A stretch of DNA of 45,829 nt from Cyanobacteria bacterium UBA7753 (GTDB lineage: Bacteria; Cyanobacteriota; Vampirovibrionia; Gastranaerophilales; Gastranaerophilaceae), in the NCBI GenBank assembly GCA_002481545.1, contig DLEF01000009.1:1-45829 (forward strand). The letters are read 5' to 3'. The translations under genes were made by a program, and so were the position numbers. Position 1 is the stretch's first letter; the number at the start of each line of letters is the position of its first letter. The notes beneath the pieces are model-generated. The model did not search any database and was not told the origin of the DNA. It was given only the letters and a program-made list of their open reading frames with translations. This document shows, one piece after another, positions 40,705 through 45,829 of this stretch.

Positions 40705-42498
40705 TTAAATACTACCGAATTTAACGAGGTTAACTTTTCTCATTCTGATGTTCTTAGGAGTGATTTCCAAAAGTTCGTCATCTCCGATATATTCCATGCA
40801 ATCTTCCAAAGACATAATCTTAGGAGCTTGAAGGGTTACCATTACATCAGCCGTTGAACTTCTCATATTTGTCAACTTTTTAGTTTTACAAATATTTACG
40901 GCAATATCCTGTGCCTTGTTTCCTTCACCTATAATCATACCTCTGTATACTTTTGTATGCGGGGTGATGAAGAATACGCCTCTGTCTTCATATTGAGCCA
41001 ATGCGTATGGAACAGCCTCGCCTGTTTCGTAAGCAAGGATTGAGCCTGAACGTTGTTTCGGAATTTCGCCCAATTTCGGTTTATATTCATCAAACGTATG
41101 GTACATAATTCCTTCGCCTCTGGTCATTCTGATAAATTCGGAACGGAATCCGATTAAACCCCTTGCAGGGATTGAGAATTTCATCTTAGTTCTGCCGTTA
41201 ACGGTTTGCATCTCAAGCATAGTAGCTTTTCTGTTTGACAATCTGTCGATACAAGAACCTGCTGTTTCTTCAGGTGTATCAATGATTAAGTTTTCAAACG
41301 GTTCACATTCTACGCCGTCAATGTTTTTGTAGATAACTTCAGGTTTTGATACTTGGAACTCATAGCCTTCACGACGCATTGTTTCAATCAAAATACCCAA
41401 GTGAAGTTCACCACGACCGCTGACCTTGAAACAGTCTGTGCTGTCAGTGTCTTCAACCTTCAAACTAACGTTCTTTTCCAATTCGTTATATAATCTTTTT
41501 CTTAACTGTCGGCTTGTTACAAACTTACCTTCCGTGCCTGCAAACGGGCTGTCGTTTACGGAGAAGTTCATCTGCAGGGTAGGTGCGTCAATGTGGATTA
41601 ATGGCAGCGGCATTTCTTTGCCGATTTCACAAATGGTTTCACCGATTTGAATATCTGGGAAACCTGCGATACCTACGATATCGCCTGCCTCTGCCTCGTC
41701 ACATTCTTCACGTCCGAGGTCTTTAAATTCATAAAGTTTTGATATTTTACCTTTTTCAATCGTTCCGTCAGCCTTACAGAGTGATACTTGTTCTTGTGAT
41801 TTCATAACACCGTTGATAATTCTGCCCGTAACGATTCTGCCTACGTATTCGTTATAGTCCAAGGTTGTAGCTTGGAACTGTAAAGGCAAATCATCATCAC
41901 CCGTAGGAGCAGGAATATTCTTAATAATACAATCCAACAGCGGTGTGATGTCTTTCGGTTCATCATCGATTTCTTTGATTGCATAGCCGTGTAAACTGCT
42001 TGCGTATACATAAGGGAAGTCGATTAAATCGTCTCTGTCCGTAAGTTCCGTGAACAGGTCAAATACTTTATCCAATGTGGCATCGACATCGGCTGCCTCT
42101 TTATCAATCTTGTTGATAACAACGATTATTCTCAAGCCTAACTCCAATGCTTTGGATAATACAAATCTTGTTTGAGGCATAGGGCCTTCCGCAGCATCTA
42201 CAATTAAGAGTGCTCCGTCTACCATACCTAATACACGTTCAACCTCACCGCCGAAGTCAGCGTGCCCCGGGGTATCAATAACGTTGATTTTAATTCCCTT
42301 ATAGTTTACGGAAATGTTCTTGGAAAGAATTGTAATTCCTCTTTCCTTTTCCAAATCGTTACTGTCGAGGACTCTTTCCTGTACCTGTTGATTGTCTCTG
42401 AAAACTCCGCACTGTTTTAACATACAGTCTACGAGAGTTGTTTTGCCGTGGTCGACGTGTGCTATTATTGCTATATTTCGTATATTTTCTTTGTTCAT
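40705..42498 (-). CDS. typA: translational GTPase TypA/BipA
   Basis: 597 residues, the family length. It binds the ribosome near the A site and affects stress responses and 50S assembly. The G domain has G1 AHVDHGKTT (residues 13-21), G3 DTPGHADF and G4 NKIDK, with the switch I ERGITI. Elongation-factor-like domains 2, 3 and V follow, and the C-terminal TypA-specific domain. AAGGGTAG precedes the ATG. Probably a separate transcript from nadA given the hairpin between them. Confidence 0.96.
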   Translation of the reverse strand: MNKENIRNIAIIAHVDHGKTTLVDCMLKQCGVFRDNQQVQERVLDSNDLEKERGITILSKNISVNYKGIKINVIDTPGHADFGGEVERVLGMVDGALLIVDAAEGPMPQTRFVLSKALELGLRIIVVINKIDKEAADVDATLDKVFDLFTELTDRDDLIDFPYVYASSLHGYAIKEIDDEPKDITPLLDCIIKNIPAPTGDDDLPLQFQATTLDYNEYVGRIVTGRIINGVMKSQEQVSLCKADGTIEKGKISKLYEFKDLGREECDEAEAGDIVGIAGFPDIQIGETICEIGKEMPLPLIHIDAPTLQMNFSVNDSPFAGTEGKFVTSRQLRKRLYNELEKNVSLKVEDTDSTDCFKVSGRGELHLGILIETMRREGYEFQVSKPEVIYKNIDGVECEPFENLIIDTPEETAGSCIDRLSNRKATMLEMQTVNGRTKMKFSIPARGLIGFRSEFIRMTRGEGIMYHTFDEYKPKLGEIPKQRSGSILAYETGEAVPYALAQYEDRGVFFITPHTKVYRGMIIGEGNKAQDIAVNICKTKKLTNMRSSTADVMVTLQAPKIMSLEDCMEYIGDDELLEITPKNIRMRKVNLVKFGSI

Positions 42499-43006
42499 TT
42501 TTCTACCCTTTTATACAAATGTAACCCGAAACGAAATCATCTTTACAAAGTTTCCGTTCGTTTTACCCCTAGTGTTGATTTCCTTTACTATTTTATGCGC
42601 TGAAACGTAAAATTCAAGTAAAGTGCGTATTCGTAGATATGCGCGCACCTTCGGGATATAAAAGATAGGTAGGGTAGACTTTAGTCTACCAACTAGTTGT
42701 AGATGTATGTTTTGCCGCAATATATTATTTGCCCCTGAGATCCTTCGCTGATATTTGAACGGGTTATGTGTCACTGTACGTAAATTCGCTCAGGATGACA
42801 ATTAACGTGCGATTTCATATATATCGTAAGTCTCTGCGTTACTGTCATTCTGAGCACATGTGTCACAAGCCGGTGCGAAGAATCTATTATTAAGCTACTA
42901 AGTCAGTAGGGTGCGGTCACTACCGCACCAACAAAATCGTAAGCATATTGCCGGCGGAGCGGACTCCTAGTGCCTTAGTGCCATAGTGCCTTTGTACATA
43001 TTTTAC
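42499..43006. repeat. spacer filled with several interspersed repeats
   Basis: Contains the GTAGACTTTAGTCTAC hairpin (~42673-42688), the CTGAGATCCTTCG...CTCAGGATGAC element (42735-42799, copy of 10955), a GTCATTCTGAGC..GAAGAATC element in the other orientation (42845-42889), the GGTGCGGT/ACCGCACC hairpin (42907-42932) and a TAGTGCCTTAGTGCCATAGT word (42969-42988). No gene was seen. Confidence 0.65.
42907..42932. repeat. 26-bp hairpin repeat (GGTGCGGT/ACCGCACC family), copy 3
   Basis: Perfect stem GGTGCGGT / ACCGCACC with loop CACT; identical to 34316-34341. Confidence 0.7.
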
Positions 43007-43543
43007 CTAATAATTTTTCGGATATCTTTCAAAATATTCTCTTCCGTGGGCGCAGGCGGGGCAAACCTCGGGTGCGGTTTTACCTTTGTGAACATACCCG
43101 CAGTTCAGACAATGCCACTCGACCTCTTTTGTGTCATTAAATACGGTATCTTTTTCAATGTTTTTCAAAAGTGCCATATACCTGTCGCGGTGTTCGCTCT
43201 CGACCTCCGCAACTTCTTCAAACATTTTTGCTATATCGTCAAATCCTTCTTCTCTCGCTTCTTTTGCAAAATTAGGGTACATTACTCTCGCCTCGTAGTC
43301 TTCGTTTTGCATAGAGTTTTGCAGGTTTTTATCGGTTTTGTTTATTCCCTCTATCAGTTTGAACCAAAGCTTTGCGTGCTCTTTTTCGTTGTTCGCTGTC
43401 TGTTCAAATATTTCCGATATCTGGACATATCCGTCCTTTTTCGCTTTTGAGGCAAAATATGTGTATTTGTTCCTTGCCTCGGATTCGCCTTTATATGCCG
43501 TTTTTAAATTCTCTTCAGTTTTTGTTCCTTTTAAATTTTTCAT
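43007..43543 (-). CDS. rbr: rubrerythrin
   Basis: 178 residues. Reduces hydrogen peroxide in anaerobes using an NADH-linked electron donor. A ferritin-like four-helix domain with a diiron site (residues ~15-135; iron ligands in EARNKYTYF, NNEKEHAKLW, EARVMYPNF and VESEHRDRY) is followed by a C-terminal rubredoxin-like Fe(Cys)4 domain (WHCLNCGYVH and CPACAHGREYF). GGAGA precedes the ATG. Single gene with a spacer of repeats behind it. Fits oxidative-stress defence in a strict anaerobe. Confidence 0.96.
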   Translation of the reverse strand: MKNLKGTKTEENLKTAYKGESEARNKYTYFASKAKKDGYVQISEIFEQTANNEKEHAKLWFKLIEGINKTDKNLQNSMQNEDYEARVMYPNFAKEAREEGFDDIAKMFEEVAEVESEHRDRYMALLKNIEKDTVFNDTKEVEWHCLNCGYVHKGKTAPEVCPACAHGREYFERYPKNY

Positions 43544-43596
43544 AACAGTCTCCTTTTGATAAAATAATCGGGGAGTTAATGAAAAATTACATCAAT

Positions 43597-43628
43597 AAAA
43601 AAGACACCCTGTAGCGGATGTCTTTTTT
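43597..43628 (-). terminator. terminator of the 43661 small gene
   Basis: AAAAAGACA (43598-43606) pairs with TGTCTTTTT (43619-43627) across a 12-base loop. The flanking A/T runs let it act on both strands. It lies 33 bases beyond the minus-strand stop and before rubrerythrin. Confidence 0.75.
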
Positions 43629-43660
43629 AGTATATAAAATAGAACAAATAATCGAATTTA

Positions 43661-43864
43661 TTAGTTATTACTCAGAACTATTCTCAGAGTAGCCAAATTC
43701 TTAATAGACAAGAGTTTGTGCTTGTTGCGTTGTGCGTGAGAAATTTCAAATATTCTGATTATTCTTTGAATTTCATCAATATCTTTTTGAGATTCCAATT
43801 TGTAAACATTTTCGATTGGGTCTGCAACAACTGACATCATAGCGTTTAATTCTTGTTCTTTCAT
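43661..43864 (-). CDS. small hypothetical protein, 67 aa
   Basis: Not recognised. AAGGAA precedes the ATG and a terminator follows, so it is plausible. It is helical and charged (DIDEIQRIIRIFEISHAQRN), with no Cys or membrane segment. It lies just upstream of the rubrerythrin gene but is separated from it by a terminator. Confidence 0.55.
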   Translation of the reverse strand: MKEQELNAMMSVVADPIENVYKLESQKDIDEIQRIIRIFEISHAQRNKHKLLSIKNLATLRIVLSNN

Positions 43865-44230
43865 TATATAATTCCTTATAAATATATTATCCTAAATCCT
43901 CTGGTACTTATATAAAGTCTTTTTATTCATGATAATTGACTTTTATGTAAAGAAATGTTACAAAAATCGTTAGTGTTTACCCTCATGTTTCACTATTTAC
44001 AGTATATGAAAGAGATTTTACAAATGATATAGACACTAAGGCTCTAAGAAATCATGGCGGAACACCGCTCCGCAAGTGAGCAAAGTAGGGTGTGGTTGCT
44101 ACCGCACCAACGAAATCTAAGATATAGTACTGATTGCGGAGCGGAACAATTATGCATTATGAATTAAGCATTTTAAAAATTAGCCTGATGTGCTATTGAT
44201 AAAAACCATGCACAATAAAATAATCTTATT
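43865..44230. other. spacer with interspersed repeats
   Basis: Holds a CACTAAGGCTCTAAG word (~44031-44046), the fourth GGTGCGGT-type hairpin (44086-44111), GATTGCGGAGCGGA and an AATTATGCATTATGAATTA word (44149-44167). No gene was seen. Confidence 0.5.
44086..44111. repeat. 26-bp hairpin repeat (GGTGCGGT/ACCGCACC family), copy 4
   Basis: TAGGGTGTGGTTGCTACCGC then ACCAAC; the stem keeps pairing through a G-T wobble compared with 34316 and 42907. Confidence 0.6.
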
Positions 44231-45583
44231 ATGAAAATAGTTATTATAGGCGGGGTTGCAGGTGGCTCTAAGACCGCTGCAAAAGCAAAACGGCTCTGCC
44301 CCGACGCACAGGTTGATATTTATACACAGGATACCCATGTTTCATACTCGGCATGCGGTTTACCGTATTATGTTCAAGGAAATTTTGAAGATTATCACAA
44401 TCTTATTATCAGAACTCCCGAAAAATTCCGAAAAGACGGCATAGGCGTATACTTGAGGCACAGAGTAACCAAAATATACCCCGAAAATAAAAAAATAGAG
44501 GTGCGAAACCTTGAGACCGACGCTAAATTCTATGTTCAGTATGACAAACTCGTTATCGCAACGGGCGCAAAACCAGTTATGCCGGATATAAAAAACTGCC
44601 ATATAAAAAACGTTTTCACTCTGCGAACCGTTGAAGACGGGATTAACTTGAGAGTGCAGCTACGCAAATCCAAAACCGCGGTTATAGTGGGCGGAGGATA
44701 TATCGGGCTTGAGCTGTTGGAGGCGTTTGTTGCAAACAAAGTCCGCACCACAATGATTGAGCGTTCCCGCCATATAATGTCCATATTGGATGATGAGATA
44801 TCAGAGTTGGTACAAAACTTTGTCGAGACGCTCTATCCTGATTTAACCGAGGTTATAACGGGCGAATACGTCAAAGAGATACTCGGCGAAGGCTATGTTA
44901 CGGGCGTAAAAACAAACACGGGGAAAGTGATTAAAGCTGATTTGGTGCTGTTGGCGGCGGGGGTTGAACCTGTTGTTGATATCGCCTCGGAGGCGGGTGT
45001 AAAACTCGGAAAAACAGGCGCAATAAAGGTTAACAGCCGAATGGAGACTAACATAAAAGATATCTATGCATGCGGGGATTGTATCGAGAATATTTATTCC
45101 ATGACGGGGATACCGGCATGGATTCCGTTAGGCTCTAACGCTAATAAGGAAGGACGTTGCACCGCAATGAACATTTGTGGGCATCCCGAAGATTTTGAAG
45201 GGGTGCTCGGCTCCGCGGTTACAAAGTATTTCGGGCTCACGATATCGCGTACGGGGTTTACGGAAAAGTTTGCACGACAGAACGGGTTTGATACGGTGTC
45301 TGTAATGATAACGAAGAAGGACAAAGCGGGATATATGCCTGACGCTGAGAATGTGACGTTGAAGCTTGTTGCGGATAAAAGGACACACCAACTTTTGGGC
45401 GGTCAGGCGATAGGGTGCGGAGACGCGGATAAGAGAATAAACACACTCTCTACCGCACTGCTAAAGTATGTCACGGCAGAGGAGCTTTCGGGTGCGGATA
45501 TAACTTACGCTCCGCCGTTTTCCACAAGCATTGATCCTCTTATTTCCGCCGCGAGACTCTTGGCTGAAAAACTGCAGAAATAA
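44231..45583 (+). CDS. CoA-disulfide reductase / NADH oxidase-like flavoprotein
   Basis: 450 residues. Pyridine-nucleotide disulfide oxidoreductase family, single redox-active Cys subgroup: FAD-binding GGVAGG at residues 7-12, redox Cys C42 in YSACGLPYY, NAD(P)-binding VIVGGGYIGLELLE (about 155-170), the second FAD motif YACGDC near 282, and a C-terminal dimerisation domain. Members reduce CoA disulfide, polysulfide, or O2 to water. The rhodanese domain seen in some is absent, so the substrate is undetermined. No clear ribosome-binding site. Next to rubrerythrin and a metallothionein-like gene, so oxidant or metal stress is a fair guess. Confidence 0.9.
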   Translation: MKIVIIGGVAGGSKTAAKAKRLCPDAQVDIYTQDTHVSYSACGLPYYVQGNFEDYHNLIIRTPEKFRKDGIGVYLRHRVTKIYPENKKIEVRNLETDAKFYVQYDKLVIATGAKPVMPDIKNCHIKNVFTLRTVEDGINLRVQLRKSKTAVIVGGGYIGLELLEAFVANKVRTTMIERSRHIMSILDDEISELVQNFVETLYPDLTEVITGEYVKEILGEGYVTGVKTNTGKVIKADLVLLAAGVEPVVDIASEAGVKLGKTGAIKVNSRMETNIKDIYACGDCIENIYSMTGIPAWIPLGSNANKEGRCTAMNICGHPEDFEGVLGSAVTKYFGLTISRTGFTEKFARQNGFDTVSVMITKKDKAGYMPDAENVTLKLVADKRTHQLLGGQAIGCGDADKRINTLSTALLKYVTAEELSGADITYAPPFSTSIDPLISAARLLAEKLQK

Positions 45584-45584
45584 A

Positions 45585-45613
45585 AAAGGAGGTTGCTTTT
45601 GCAACCCCCTTAA
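45585..45613 (-). terminator. bidirectional terminator between the flavoprotein and metallothionein-like genes
   Basis: AAGGAGGTTGC pairs with GCAACCCCCTT around TTTT. On the minus strand it is followed by TTTTTTATTT, giving a good terminator for the cysteine-rich gene. On the plus strand it closes the flavoprotein gene but with a poor T run. Confidence 0.75.
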
Positions 45614-45634
45614 TAACGCAAAAATGCAAGATTA

Positions 45635-45829
45635 TTACTTACTAACCTTACATCCTTTTTTACATTTTTTATCTGTTTTTGCTTTTTTGTCGCAGGTGCA
45701 TTTCTTGCTTTCGCAAGTGCATTTGTCGTTTCCGCAAGTGCAAGCCTTGCCTTCTTTACATCCGCATGTACATTTGTCTTTAGCACATCCGCAACAAGGA
45801 CAAGCCTCGCCTTTTGTACAATTACATTT
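45635..45829 (-). CDS. metallothionein-like Cys-rich protein, partial (C-terminal 64 aa)
   Basis: The minus strand has an open frame from the window's right edge to a TAA at 45635-45637, 64 codons with no start in view, so the N-terminus is outside. It holds 17 Cys in 64 residues, mostly as CxC, CC or CxCxC clusters spaced by Lys, Thr, Gly and Asp (for example CPCCGCAKDKCTCGCK and KCTCESKKCTC), ending with a Lys-rich tail (CKKGCKVSK). There are no aromatic residues or His in this part. This composition is that of metallothioneins, which bind Zn, Cu or Cd. It is followed by a terminator. Family by composition only; homology not proven. Confidence 0.75.
   Translation of the reverse strand, partial: KCNCTKGEACPCCGCAKDKCTCGCKEGKACTCGNDKCTCESKKCTCDKKAKTDKKCKKGCKVSK

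Noticed and set aside
39673..42498. A single typA-nadA operon
   Set aside because: A 16-bp hairpin and over 120 bases lie between the typA stop and the nadA start; co-transcription cannot be excluded but is not favoured.
1..45829. tRNA, rRNA, tmRNA, RNase P or SRP RNA
   Set aside because: I saw no cloverleaf with a TPsiC-like GTTCGA arm or other known RNA signature; small structured RNAs could still escape by-eye reading.
1..45829. Transposase, integrase or prophage genes
   Set aside because: No recognisable products; the repeats are short and non-coding.

Overview
The window looks like a chromosomal segment of an AT-rich anaerobic gut-type bacterium. My best guess is the non-photosynthetic cyanobacterial relatives Gastranaerophilales (Vampirovibrionia/Melainabacteria), at moderate confidence. 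The points in favour are low GC, rubrerythrin and a Thermotoga-type ferredoxin, and many lineage-specific hypothetical proteins. Two of these carry a short N-terminal NFKG/NFQG-like motif, which I associate with that group from memory. No tRNA, rRNA, CRISPR array, prophage or transposase was seen.

Layout. 1-6.5 kb: a metallophosphoesterase, a ~94-bp degenerate tandem repeat, two orphan proteins, a GAF + degenerate HD-GYP protein and an NAD-malic enzyme. 6.5-12.8 kb: repeat-rich spacer, several lineage-specific proteins, a B12-binding radical SAM protein and an AI-2E-family permease. 12.8-18.4 kb: a NarL-type response regulator with a sensorless histidine kinase, an iron alcohol dehydrogenase, a WYL regulator and an orphan gene. 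18.4-23.1 kb: dCMP deaminase, a FliJ-like coiled coil, an MBL hydrolase overlapping a TPR lipoprotein-like/secreted protein, and aspS. 23.3-28.5 kb: an island of large unknown proteins, including two adjacent frames that read as one ~1,225-residue repeat protein broken or frameshifted at a perfect A AAA AAT heptamer, then a candidate small RNA. 28.5-35.5 kb: murA with a small overlapping gene, a glycine-zipper protein, gdhA, an S41 protease, a second frameshifted gene at an A6 run, and rfbA. 35.5-42.5 kb: ferredoxin, a small protein, deoB, and typA / nadA-rlmB-sigma factor on the minus strand. 42.5-45.8 kb: rubrerythrin, a small protein, a CoA-disulfide-reductase-like flavoprotein, and at the right edge the 3' part of a strongly cysteine-rich metallothionein-like gene.

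The spacers hold at least five families of short hairpin-forming interspersed repeats (for example four copies of a 26-bp element with a GGTGCGGT/ACCGCACC stem). These explain most of the longer gene-free stretches. Translation starts include several non-ATG codons (aspS GTG; murA TTG; probable TTG in the dCMP deaminase).

Functionally the window mixes housekeeping (aspS, murA, typA, rlmB, nadA, deoB), central nitrogen/carbon metabolism (gdhA, malic enzyme, alcohol dehydrogenase), oxygen and metal stress (rubrerythrin, flavoprotein, metallothionein-like) and a large unexplained protein complement.
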